Shown here: piece by piece, positions 1 to 8,871 of the stretch
How the letters are laid out: each line of letters begins with the position of its first letter
How positions within the stretch are numbered: the first letter of the stretch is position 1
Program-made: the position numbers and the translations under genes
DNA from: Baffinella frigidus
Taxonomy: Eukaryota > Cryptophyceae > Cryptomonadales > Baffinellaceae
Direction: 5' to 3'
DNA: 15,117 nucleotides
Assembly: GCA_026770585.1 (NCBI GenBank)
Contig: MU646505.1
Location: 56,349 to 71,465 of the forward strand
The notes under the pieces: generated by a model
What the model was told of the DNA's origin: nothing
Seen by the model: only the letters and a program-made list of their open reading frames with translations
Database searches by the model: none

Positions 1-2452
1 CCCCCATGCACAGCGCGGCGCTTGGACGGCAGAGAGGCATTGGCCTCCCACCACTCGCGGGCGCGCTTCTTCTGCGAGGCCGACACGCGTCCCCCCGGAA
101 GCGCGTCCTGCTCCTCGCCGTGCCCCGCGAGGAGCATCCCGCCCGCGGGGCCTGTCACGTCGTCGCCGCCGAACAACGCCAGCGTGGCCTGCGCGTGTGC
201 CGGGGACCCTCGCGCGAGGGCGAGCGCCGCGCGGGCCAGGCGGACCAGCGGCGCGCGCAATTGCGCGTCGGACAAGTGCGGAGCGGTACGCATCACCGCC
301 GCCGTGTGCCCGGCGCTCGCGCGCAACGTTGCTTCCACCACCCGACATACCGCCGCCTGCTCAGCGGAGAAAACATGCGTCAGGTGTCGGCGCATGTGTG
401 CCAGACCTGCGGGGGAAGATGGGGGGGGGTACCTTGACGCGGGGAGCGGCGGCCGGGAGGCAGAGGTAGGAGAAGAGCGTTGCCAGCAGCTCCTCGGCCA
501 GCGCGCGCACACATCTTCCCGAGAGCTGCTCGAAGCCAGCCTCGAGGCAGACTGCCAGCGCCTCGGCGTGCTCGGTCGTCGGGGGTGGGCGGTGCACGGC
601 ATTCCGGAGGGAGGCGATGATGGCGTCGCCGATGGTGTCTTCGAGCGTCAGAGGCGCCGGGAACTGCGAGTAGGGAGCCACGCTCACGGCCACTGCAGAC
701 TCGCACAGGTAGGGGGGCAAGCTCACGCCCGAGTGCCGCTTGGCACGGGCTGGTAGGCATCTCACAGGACCACGCGCCAAGCACGACGTAGGTATCTAGC
801 TAGCATGCGTGAGCACGCAGGGCGCAGGGCGAGGCGTGGGGGGGGGGGCGTGCATGGTGGCAGAGGGTGGCGAGAAGCGCGACAGAGGTCGAACGGAAGC
901 AGTCCTGCTCCTCGTCGACATTCCCCAGGTGGGCGCACAGCAGCTCCCAGATGCGCGGACCTCTGCCAGCCGCCCCACCGAGGGTCACCATCCGCGCGTG
1001 GTCAGGAACACGCCCCGTGCCGAGCGTGTCCTCCGCTTCCAACGTGCAGGACCAACTCGACACTCCAACGATTAGAATCGGGGTTTCTATCGTTGGGCCT
1101 CCCGTCCGTCGAATCGCCCTCTCTCTCCCTTCCTGCCCCTTGCCCTCCCTCCCTCTCCCCCTCCCAGCATCTGGCAGCTTCCTTTGGCACCTGAAGGAGG
1201 TCTGGAAGAAGTGGGCAGTGGCAGTGACGATCCTGGTGACGAGCTTGGCCATGCCTGCGAACATGAGTCTGCGCTGCTCCTGCCCGGACAGGTCCACGAA
1301 GCAAGCCCCAATCCCGGAATCCCACTGCAGCGCCACCTCGTGGAACCCTCCAAAACACCTGCCACCCAAGTTTGCACAGCCAGGGGTTCACATCTGTGTG
1401 TGTGAAGATTATCGAGAACCCGCTCTCGCGGCGTTGCCATCGTTGATAGACGTTGCCGGATCCAGACCCGCGGAAGCGTGATGATGCACAATCAAGTGTG
1501 TCATGGGAAGGGCGTCGCGGCGGAGACCGTGAGGGCTTCGGCTTCCTGGACGGCTCAGGGCGCGCGCCGGGCTGTGGGGCGTGGCGCCCGGGGGCGTCGG
1601 AGGCATCAGGGGGGGGGCGGGCCGCGTCGGAGAGAAGCTGGAGGCAGTCGTCGAGGAGCACGCGCGTCGACCAGATGTCCTTGGTCAGGAGGAGGCACAG
1701 CAGCGCGTCCAGCGCGTCCATCACGCTCTCGTGCATGGCCGAGAGCGAGGGCACCGCCAGCGTGGGGATCAGAACGAACATGCACGGCGCCACGCCCACC
1801 ACCTACTCCCACCAAACGCTGCCACGAATCAGCACTCGGCGTGGTTCGAGCGCTTAAGGGTTGACCCGTGTCCACGGTGGAAGATCGGGTAGGGCGCACA
1901 CCGAGCCCGCAAGGGGAAGGGGGGGTTGAGTGGACATACCTCGCCGAACTCGTAGACGACCGGCCACGTCTCCGTGAGCATCTTGACGCACTGCAACAGA
2001 GTCTTCGAGGACTCCACCTCTCCCTCGCACGAAGCTGCCATCTGCGACTCCAGCACTGCAACAAGCCAGCCAGGCACCAGCAGTCAGCAAGTGTCTCTGC
2101 ACTCCAATGCTGCAGCCGTCACATCGAGCAGAGGGAAGCAAGATGCAGCGTTAATAGGCAAAGCTCTGAAAAGTCCCGAGGATCCTGAGCGGCCCGCAAA
2201 CTGAAAACTGCCCCAACATCAGCATATCCTGGCCACTACCTCGGCGCTGCCTTTGTGGGGAGACTGATCGTGTGCCACTGCGACGATTTGACTACGCTGG
2301 AAACGTGAGGGGCGTGTTGGCGCACCACGCGGTAGCAGCTTTCTCATCTCTTTGGCATGTTTCTCCAGCTCATAGTCGCCTGCGTCTGCCTCCTCGAGAA
2401 GCTGCAGGATCGTCAGAACATCGCCCAACGAGTTCACTGAAGACGACGCCAT
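1..2452 (-). CDS. Unknown large helical protein, multi-exon, 3' end outside window
   Basis: I do not recognise the family. Phase-consistent exons on the minus strand are 2452-2329, 2055-1940, 1802-~1468, 1358-1191, 1055-817, 749-433 and 356-1, giving about 551 codons before the gene leaves the window. The start is the ATG at 2452 (protein begins MASSSVNSLGDVLTILQLLE). Introns are short (67-273 nt) and GT-AG; the donor after exon 3 is uncertain, because a Pro/Ser/Arg-rich stretch leaves several phase-2 choices. The sequence is rich in Leu, Ala and Val with amphipathic helical segments, for example around LLTKDIWSTRVLLDDCLQLL and LAEELLATLFSYLCLP, so an alpha-solenoid-like scaffold is possible. 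That is an inference from composition only. The last visible part is basic (KKRAREWW, PSKRRAVH), resembling a nuclear localisation signal. Head-to-head with the p23-like gene. Confidence is good that it is coding, low on function. Confidence 0.7.
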
Positions 2453-2899
2453 CCTCCCACCCTGTTTCTAGCCCCCTTTCCTCGCGTTCTTTTCCCCCCG
2501 TTGCCAATGCCGTGCCTAGTTCGCAGCTCTGTTGGCCCTCGTCAACACTAGCGGCATGCCGGCGACCGGAAGCACCAAGTGGCCCGCGCCGCGGCACGAC
2601 ACCTCCCCCTGGCTCCAGGTGCGCTGAGCCGCTCGGGAAACCCTCAGGATCGCCCTCCTCTCTTCGACAAAATCCTTCCCCCCGACAAGCCCTTCCTCGG
2701 CGCTTCAAAAGTCCACTTTTGGGCTCTCTCACTTCGCTTGACCCGAGGGTGGTCAATCGCAAAAGTCAACTCCACACTGCCGCGAGGTCAACTTTTGGAA
2801 GAATAGCCCGTTTTCGGGTCATTTTGCAAGGGTGTCAACTTATGATTGCTCCCGGTCACGTCTAAAGTGGATCCACTTTTGGGCTCAACACGATTCGCG
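2453..2899. promoter_or_regulatory. Divergent intergenic region between the helical-protein and p23-like genes
   Basis: This 447-bp stretch separates two head-to-head genes and must hold both upstream regions. I see no clear TATA box. It contains two copies of a motif TCCACTTTTGGGCTC (about 2713-2727 and 2871-2885), plus related CAACTTTTGG and AAAGTC words between them. The second copy lies within 30 bp of the p23-like start codon. Whether these are regulatory sites or remnants of a dispersed repeat cannot be told from sequence, because similar words recur near 6040 and 8650 in the repeat island. Confidence 0.4.
2864..2879. repeat. Perfect 16-bp palindrome upstream of the p23-like gene
   Basis: AAAGTGGATCCACTTT is its own reverse complement and ends 20 bp before the ATG at 2900. 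A partial version (AAAAGTCCACTTTT) occurs at about 2707-2720. It could be a dimeric transcription-factor site or part of a dispersed repeat. Confidence 0.55.
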
Positions 2900-4692
2900 A
2901 TGGGCCGGATGGGCAAGAGAGGGCTTGCGCTGTCGAGCGCTGTGCTCGTGGCCAGCGTCGCGCTCGCGCTGATTCCCGCCGTCCCGGCGTGGAGTGGCCA
3001 GCCGGAGCGGCTTGGGGCTGTGCCGCAGCAAGCCACCCTGCTTCGCGCTGCACCCGCTTTGCTGGAGCGTGTTCCCTGCGTTCTGGAGCTGCGCGGTGGC
3101 GACGGTGTCCACCTCCCGATCGTGGCGTGGTCGCAGCGGCAGGAGACCCTGACGCTCAAGATTGATGTGCCTGTTGGCGTGACGTGCTCAGCCGACAACG
3201 TCAAGGTGGAGGAGCAGGCGGTGCGCTGGCATGAGGAAAAGGTGGGCCTTGACCTTGAACTCTGGGGCAAGCTCGACGTCTCCTCAGCCATCGTCCGCTC
3301 CGACGGGTATGTCCACACCTCAAGCTCCAGCCTCAAAACTAGACTCTCACTGCCGATTTCTCGCTTGCCCAGGACCCACCTCGCTTGCCCATGTCCCACC
3401 CAGGTCCCTGAAATGTGGACAAAGCAATATTGGGTGAGGGGTGTCGGATTGGGCAGTGGTCTGACGCTTTCGTGTGGGGTGCAGCGGGCGCGTCGTGACA
3501 GTGACGGCGAAGAAAGCGACGGAGGGGTGGTGGGACAAGGTGTCAAGTGGCCCGAAGTCTCACAATGTGAAAATCGACTGGGCTTCGTGGAAGGACGAAG
3601 ATGAAGGTATCACCCTGCGCCTACCGGCCAGCCTCAGGGGCCTCGAGCTACCCTTCAAGCATCTCTGCAACCCAGTGAACCGACCTTGGCAAGGAGAACC
3701 GAGTGGACCCCCGTCGGTGGAGCGCCTCGTGTTGGTCGGTCGCGCCTCGAGTTGCAGGGACTCGATTGTTGCAGGGACTCGATTCCTCTTCCTGCGCCTC
3801 GAGGTGGGAGGCACTCCATTGTTCCGCGCCCATCAAGGTTGCGATGTCCTGTAGATGTTTGTTTCGAGCAAGGTAGAGGGTGGCGGCAGAGGAGTGACAG
3901 AGAGACGGTGGCATGGTGGGTGATCGGGTGGGTGGTCGCGCAGAGGACGAGGCGCCGGCCGAGGAGGCTGGCGGCGGCATGGGTGGTGGCGGCATGCCCG
4001 GGATGCCCGGCGGCATGGGTGGCATGCCCGGCGGCATGCCCGGCATGGGCGGAGCAGGAGGGGATGGCGACTTCAACTTCGATGACATGGTACCACCACT
4101 CCCCCGCCTCCTGCCGACTTGCCAACTCCTCCTTTCGTCCTCGTGTCCAAGCCCCATCTCGTCGCCTATGCCCATGTGCGTGAAAGCTCAGTCACTATCG
4201 TGCCTCCCTCTTTCTTGCCGGACAAGTTTGACGCCGTTTCTGGTAACCTGATTGCTCGAAATGGACCTGGTGGGGCAGGACATGGACAAGGATGGTGGGG
4301 GGGATGATCCTATCGAGGAGGGTGACGTGGTATCACCCCCCCTCCTCCCCTCCTCCTCTCCTCCCATCTTCCCTTCCCCCCCTGCTCCAGTGCTCCCCTC
4401 CTCCCTTCCCCCCCTCCTCCCCTCCTCCCCTCCTCCCCTCATCCGGACTGCTCCCCGGCGCGCCAGGGATTCCGCGGCGAGTTTGTTGGGCGGCACGTAA
4501 ACTGAGCACTCTGTACAATGGCGTGCATGTTGTCTTACCCACAGATGCGGGTAGAACGTAATTTGGATTGCTGAGGTTGTCTACGGCGCGTGCGGGTGGC
4601 AGCGTCTCGAAGAGGAGAAGACCACGACGGGGGGCGACGCGGCGGACGCGGCGGGCGGGGGGGAGGAGCCAGAGACCATGGCCGACTCGTGA
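2900..4692 (+). CDS. p23/CS-domain Hsp90 co-chaperone-like protein with N-terminal signal peptide
   Basis: Five exons (2900-3306, 3485-3606, 3944-4089, 4279-4329, 4603-4692) join in frame to 271 aa ending in TGA. Introns are GT-AG (178, 337, 189, 273 nt); the last has a long C/T tract. A CS domain covers about residues 70-176: the beta-sandwich start (HLPIVAWSQRQETLTLKIDV), the DLELWGKLD strand, and the p23 signature EGWWDKV...VKIDWASWKDEDE at about 149-176. p23 proteins bind the ATP-bound N-domain of Hsp90 and slow its ATPase. After the domain comes a Met/Gly/Pro-rich stretch (about 186-215), like the MGG-rich tails of plant p23, then an acidic C-terminus ending EEPETMADS. Unusually, residues 8-30 form a hydrophobic signal-peptide core with a likely cut after V-P-A30, leaving Trp at +1. 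That suggests ER entry and perhaps plastid import. The start is chosen as the first ATG in the open frame. Exons 4 and 5 are less certain than 1-3. Confidence 0.86.
3752..3786 (+). repeat. 16-bp direct repeat inside intron 2 of the p23-like gene
   Basis: GTTGCAGGGACTCGATT occurs twice in tandem in the second intron. It is flanked by two copies of GCGCCTCGAG. This is a minor local duplication with no evident function. Confidence 0.6.
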
Positions 4693-5084
4693 GGCACCGC
4701 TGCTGCGTGAGAGGGAGGCAGCGCTGCTGCGTGAGAGGGGGGCATCGGTGCAGCGTGAACAGGACATCGACCAGAGGAACGCCCTGTGCTGGTCGGTGCC
4801 GTCAAGGCGCCAAGAGGCATTCGAGTGGGCGCCGGGTGCCGCGGGAAGCAGCACAGGCGCACGCCTTGCATTTATTAAACATATACGCACAGAAGGAGCG
4901 TTCATGCAAGCCGCTTGCGCCTGCAGCGTGAATCTGAAAGCTACGGGAAATCCTCCCCTCCCCCCTTGAACGGCGGCAGGTCGTCCCTGCTCATCTCGGC
5001 CTGTGTGATCCTATGTTTAGGAGCTTAGGCTCATCACTTCTGAACGCTACAAGGCACGCTTTTCACACGGAGTCTCTTGTTTTG
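4693..5084 (+). other. 3' flank of the p23-like gene with 24-bp tandem repeat
   Basis: No gene is visible. Directly after the stop codon, 4694-4763 carries about three units of a 24-bp repeat containing GCTGCGTGAGAG. In one frame it reads as a short Leu/Arg/Glu repeat, but that frame is out of phase with the acidic p23 tail, so it is treated as 3' UTR. ATTTATTAAACATATAC at about 4870 is the only AT-rich word that could serve as a poly(A) signal region. Confidence 0.45.
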
Positions 5085-5284
5085 GGATCTAAGGATGCAA
5101 CGTTCTGAAAACTTCAAAGTAGATTCACTTAGGAATGGGGGAATGGCTCCAAGCCATGACATGTCCCCTCTAAGTCTGACTCCTTGAAGTCCGTGCCACG
5201 AGCGGGGGAGTAAATTAACGCAAGACTGGAGACTCCGCGTGACACGCGGGCCTCGTAGCGTTCCGACTTTCGTTACAGCCCTTA
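5085..5284 (+). repeat. Left arm of a ~200-bp inverted repeat pair
   Basis: This segment matches the reverse complement of about 9962-10140. The pair includes a perfect 29-bp match (5136-5164 against 10053-10081), further blocks around GTCC(G/A)TGCCACGAG(C/T)GGGG(G/A)AGTAAAT(T/G)AACG, and the shared end TTACAGCCCTTA at 5273-5284. Homology resumes after the 119-bp MITE (TACTCAAAG-TTAAGG). I do not recognise the repeat as a known RNA or transposon end. Confidence 0.8.
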
Positions 5285-5403
5285 CAGGGGTACCTTGCTC
5301 ATAAGAAAGCGCCACCCCCTCTAGGACCCTACAGTGGGACCATGCCTAGGGCCCTATGGTGGTCCTAGGGGGGGGGCGGTTTCTTATGAGCGAGGTACCC
5401 CTG
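5285..5403. mobile_element. 119-bp foldback MITE with TA target duplication
   Basis: The two ends are inverted repeats of about 45 bp. The left reads CAGGGGTACCTTGCTCATAA and the right, reverse-complemented, CAGGGGTACCTCGCTCATAA, followed by a C-rich block and CTAGGACC. The element is flanked by TA at 5283-5284 and 5404-5405. TA target duplications and CAG-starting ends are typical of Tc1/mariner-type elements. The other arm of the ~200-bp inverted repeat has the same flanks with a single TA and no insert, which confirms both borders. It has no coding capacity and would need a transposase supplied in trans. Confidence 0.85.
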
Positions 5404-5435
5404 TACTCAAAGTTAAGGTCACACCATTTTGAGAC

Positions 5436-5560
5436 AGTCAGTGTGCGGACCTCAAATAATTAAGGTCGACAGAAAAAAGTGAGTGCGGACCATGAATAAT
5501 TAAATTCCACCAAAAACGAGTGTGTGGACCTTAAATGTGGACCTTGATTTTTTGTGTCGA
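5436..5560 (+). repeat. ~42-bp diverged tandem repeat, block 1
   Basis: About three units share the words GTGTGCGGACCT, AATAATTAAGGTC and (C/G)ACAGAAAA. The same unit recurs in the same orientation at 6112-6210, separated by about 550 bp, so the two blocks come from one dispersed satellite. Confidence 0.6.
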
Positions 5561-6046
5561 AAAAGTTGCCTGTTTAGGTCCTTTAGGTTTTGATTTCGCC
5601 CAACATATGCCAACGACACGCCCTTCTGTAGAAAGGACTGCAGAGAAAGCATTTTTGCTTTCGGATTGCGTTTAGCTCTCCAGTGCAGAGGCTTGTGAGG
5701 AGGGGATACAGGGTGGTTCTCTTGGGGTGCTTTGAGTTACACCAAGAAGATACATTCTCGCCACACACACCGAACCCAAGTCAGCCTTAATGAGGCTCAT
5801 GGTATTCCATGATTGAGGTTCAAGAGCTTCAAACACGAATACCCCACAAGGTGGGAGGGATTGTGTGGGGTTGTGAGGTGTAAACAGTTTATACACCAAA
5901 CATGAACATGGGAAAAATGTGGTTTTGTGAGAGTTTCCCCCAATGTATGGACGTCAGAATTGTGATGGGCAAATCAAGGGTTCATTTTTGGGGGTCGAAA
6001 AAGTACCGCAACACCTTTTTCGAACCGAAAATCGGGAAAGTTGACA

Positions 6047-6118
6047 CTTTTTCAATCCGAAAATTCGCCAGCTCCATTCCTCGGGTGGGGTAAGCGATGT
6101 CGGGCCAGATTTTTTGCC
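6047..6118 (+). repeat. ~72-bp segment with an inverted diverged copy
   Basis: Reading TCCGAAAATTCGCCAGCTCC through GGGGTAAGCGATG, this aligns with the reverse complement of 8872-8945 (TCCGAAAATTTGCCAGGTCC through GGGGTAAGCAAT). Short conceptual peptides from both copies share F-S-x-R-K-F-A-x-S-I, but neither copy has a longer open frame, so this is treated as a non-coding dispersed repeat. Confidence 0.65.
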
Positions 6119-6210
6119 GTATTAAGGTCTGCAAAACAAGTGTGTGCGGACCTTTCGTAATTAAGGTCCACAGAAAACAAGTCAGTGTGCCGACCTTAAA
6201 TAATAAAGTT
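6112..6210 (+). repeat. ~42-bp diverged tandem repeat, block 2
   Basis: Two to three units with GTGTGCGGACCTT, TAATTAAGGTCCACAG and AAAACAAGT, matching block 1 at 5436-5560. It lies immediately after the 6047-6118 segment. Confidence 0.6.
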
Positions 6211-6816
6211 GAGGCACGCCGTCGTAAGGGCCTTTCAAGGCGAGGCCCTAGGGATGGGCGTACGGTAGATCTTAAAAACCAGGGTGCTGGTTCTTGTATA
6301 AGCCACTGAGGTGAATTTTTGGGGGGTATCCCTGAAGTGCCCAAGCCGAGGTCCGCAAATTTGCGAACCTGGGAATAGCGGGACAAAAACTGATTCGTGT
6401 TCGGGGGTTTAGTAGGCACCATCATCATGCGAATTGCATAGTTTGACAGCGCTTCGAGTCCGACAACTTGACTTCCCACTGCCAAACCACCACATCAATT
6501 GCCCCTAAATAGCTTAGAGCATTCAAAACGATGCAAACCAGCCCGTACAGCATGCATACGCTTGATGTGAGACATTGGGGAAGCAGTAGGCACCATGTGG
6601 CAGCACCGTGGAAAAAATGACAGCGACCCGAATCCGGAAAGTTCACTTGGAAGAGGAGAACATGCACCATTTGCCCCTCCTGTGGGTCTCTGATGAGCGG
6701 ATTCACGATGGTGCCAGGGGCAACCTCCCACCTCTGGGACCTGGGGAGCGTGGGATGCCAAACCACCACATCAGCCTCCGGCGGCCCCTGCAGGGAGCTT
6801 GTCTTGTCGAAAAGGT

Positions 6817-7904
6817 GAAACCCCCGAACCCCAAACCCCAAACCCCTAACCCAAAACCCCAAACCCCACCACCACAACCCCAAATCCTGTTCCCCAATGC
6901 CCGAACCCCAACCCCCAAACCCTCAACCCCAATCCACAAACCCCCAACCCCAAACCTCAAAACCCAAATTCCGAACCCTGTGTCAAGACATGAGTAAAGG
7001 TCCCGTCCCGCCGAACCCCAGACCCTGAACCCCAAACCAAAAAACTAAAACCCTAAAACCAAAGTCCCAAAGTCCCAAAAACTCACAACCTCAACCCTAA
7101 ACCTTAAACCCTAAACCCTAAACCCAAAGCCCCAACCCTGATTCCAGAGCCCTTAACCCTGAACACTAAACACTAAAGACTAAAACTTAAACCCTTAACT
7201 CTACACCCTTAAAATAAGCCCAAAACCCTTGAGGAAAAAATACTTTCTCCAGATACGGTTTTCCCCGGATTTCCTCAGCCAGATCTAGACACCGGGAAAA
7301 GCCACCCATAAACTTTAAACTTTAAACTCTTAACCCAAACCCCAAACATCCAAGCCCTAAACCCTAAACCCCAAACCCTAAACCTCAAACCCTAAAACCT
7401 ACAATCTAACCTTTTACCTGAAAACTCTCAACCCTTAACCCTGAACCCAACCCCAAACTCTAGACTCTAAACCCTAAACTTTAAAACCTAAACCCTAAAC
7501 CCTAAACCCTAAACTCTAAATCTCAAACCCAAAACCCAAAACCATAAACCCTGAACATCAATCCCATAAACCCTCAACCCTCAACCCTGAACCCTGAACA
7601 CTAGGACTTAAATCATAAACCATGAACCTTTAAACCTCATACCCCAACTGAACCCTGAACACTAGGCCTTAAATCATAAACCATGAACCCTTAAACCTCA
7701 TACCCCAAACCCCAAACCCTCACATTTAAACCGCGACGCGAAAAGCTCGATTGCTTTATGCTTAACCTTCAAATCCTACACCCTTTACTTTAAACCCTAA
7801 ACCTCAAACCCTAAACCCTAAACCCTAAACCCTAAACCCTAAACCCTAAACCCTAAACCCTAAACCCTAAACCGTCGACGCCAAACGCTCAACTCTAAAT
7901 GCTA
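6817..7904 (+). repeat. Degenerate telomere-like array (CCCTAAA and variants)
   Basis: About 1.1 kb of CCCTAAA, CCCCAAA, CCCTGAA and related units, with about nine perfect CCCTAAA units at 7809-7872. Three non-telomeric islands interrupt it, near 6975-7012, 7221-7305 and 7728-7765. A 61-bp tandem duplication lies at 7591-7712. The repeat is plant type (TTTAGGG on the other strand). Variant-rich arrays of this sort are typical of inner telomere or interstitial positions. Confidence 0.92.
7591..7712 (+). repeat. 61-bp tandem duplication within the telomere-like array
   Basis: Two near-identical copies contain GAACACTAGG(A/C)CTTAAATCA followed by TAAACCATGAAC. It is a higher-order repeat, showing that part of the array grew by segmental duplication rather than by telomerase. 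Confidence 0.75.
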
Positions 7905-7918
7905 CAGGGGTGCCTCAA

Positions 7919-8437
7919 CTAATAAGAAACAGTCGGCATGAGGAAGATGGCGTTTTGGTGTCTGAGTTCCTCAATAAAGGTGTTGTCGTCGCGCGTGGCG
8001 AAGTGGCCGTAGACCGCGTCCAGACGCGTGAGCGCCTTGGAACCGCGTTCGGGATCCGTCGTGGAGATGTTCTGCACCAACGTGAGCGGATCACCCGTCA
8101 GCTTGCTCTCGATGAACTCGGCGAGCTCGTTCTGCCAGTGCTGCATGAGCGCGTCGTTGTGGATCTTGGTCTGCGCGTCGGTCGGGTTGTTGTTGACCTC
8201 CCCGGCGGCGTTCTTGATGGGATGCCTGAGCAAGGCAGCCGTCCTCTGCATGGCAGCAGCGTCGTGGCAGGCATCGCTGTGAGCTTGAGAACGGAAGATA
8301 GGCTGCTTGGTGAGCAGGAACTGCCAATCCTGCTTGGAGGTGGCGTTGACCAGCGTGTTAGCACGGAAGGTCTCGAAGTCTTTTCCTCCGTCGTAAGAGC
8401 GGAGGTGGGCGAGGTTGTTGTGTTGGTCGGAAGACAT
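7919..8437 (-). CDS. Truncated copia-like Gag protein inside the TIR element
   Basis: A 172-aa ORF starts at ATG 8437 (MSSDQHNNLAHLRSYDGG) and ends in a TAG lying within the left terminal repeat of the element. The pattern resembles the N-terminal part of Ty1/copia Gag: a Y-D-G-G-K-D-F-x-x-F start, a central W-Q-N-E-L-A segment, then a short spacer and SKALTRLDAVYG, where copia Gag has W-x-x-L-x-x-x-Y. The family normally continues to a CCHC zinc knuckle and then protease, integrase and reverse transcriptase; all are absent. The final residues FLMPTVSY come from TIR-proximal sequence. The frame is uninterrupted with GC-ended codons, so it is a recent capture or a kept ORF. I infer a captured fragment. 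The Gag assignment is by pattern, not by database search. Confidence 0.6.
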   Translation of the reverse strand: MSSDQHNNLAHLRSYDGGKDFETFRANTLVNATSKQDWQFLLTKQPIFRSQAHSDACHDAAAMQRTAALLRHPIKNAAGEVNNNPTDAQTKIHNDALMQHWQNELAEFIESKLTGDPLTLVQNISTTDPERGSKALTRLDAVYGHFATRDDNTFIEELRHQNAIFLMPTVSY

Positions 8438-8755
8438 CTGTGATGCTCGCGGATCGCGAGGGGAACTAAGGGCTCAAAACTTCTAGGAAAAGGGCACTGG
8501 CTAGGAGGGCGGCATGTGTCCGAAGGGCGGGCTGAGGCCGCGTGTCGTCAGAGTAGTTTACTGGAGAGAGTCGGAATCCTCCGGTCCGCCGAGACTTACC
8601 CCCAGTTCCTTCCTGAAGGAACCGGGAGGAACTGTCGGGCGGGGCCGAAAGTGGACACTTCTAGAACACTCGGTCTAAAGTGGACATGCCTTGTGTAAAG
8701 TCACTCCGGCTATGCCTACATGGGGAATATTCCCAGATATCCCCAGAATAAATGA
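8438..8755 (-). other. Upstream region of the gag-like ORF
   Basis: If the ORF came from a copia element, this should hold a leader or part of a 5' LTR. I see no clear primer-binding site or TG...CA borders. It contains two imperfect hairpins, around AGTTCCTTCCTGAAGGAACC (8602-8621) and the palindrome GGGAATATTCCC (8722-8733), and two AAAGTGGACA words (about 8648 and 8682). Confidence 0.35.
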
Positions 8756-8864
8756 GGAACGGAGGGCGGGCGTTTCTACTGAGTTTCTTAATAATTAAGG
8801 GGCGGAGGGCGGGCGTTTTCACGGAGTTTCTTAATAAACAAGGAACGGAAGGCGGGCGTTTTCT
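8756..8864 (+). repeat. 43-bp tandem repeat, block 1
   Basis: About 2.6 units with period 43, starting at 8756, 8799 and 8842. Each contains GGCGGGCGTTT followed by GAGTTTCTTAATAA. The same unit returns in the same orientation at 9671-9810. Confidence 0.85.
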
Positions 8865-8871
8865 GACGAAC

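Larger units (their letters stand above)
5406..6816. other. Non-coding repeat-rich stretch
   Basis: No convincing gene. It holds two blocks of a ~42-bp repeat (about 5436-5560 and 6112-6210), a segment at 6047-6118 with an inverted diverged copy at 8872-8945, a near-perfect 22-bp palindrome at 6348-6369 (AGGTCCGCAAATTTGCGAAC...), and an 18-bp direct repeat TGCCAAACCACCACATCA near 6480 and 6754. Short ORFs here have no start context, domain or consistent codon use. Confidence 0.5.

Noticed and set aside
22-756. 244-aa plus-strand ORF at the left edge
   Set aside because: Antisense to the phase-consistent exons of the minus-strand gene; low-complexity Ala/Arg composition.
4333-4905. 190-aa minus-strand ORF downstream of the p23-like gene
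   Set aside because: It is antisense to the C/T tract of intron 4 and to the last p23 exon. Its Gly/Glu-rich end is just that tract.
5982-6485. 167-aa minus-strand ORF
   Set aside because: It crosses the 42-bp repeat block and the dispersed 72-bp segment, has no domain, and its codon use is unlike the real genes.
7921-8437. Intact LTR retrotransposon around the gag ORF
   Set aside because: No LTR pair, primer-binding site, zinc knuckle or pol domains are visible, and the ORF ends in a DNA-transposon-like terminal repeat.
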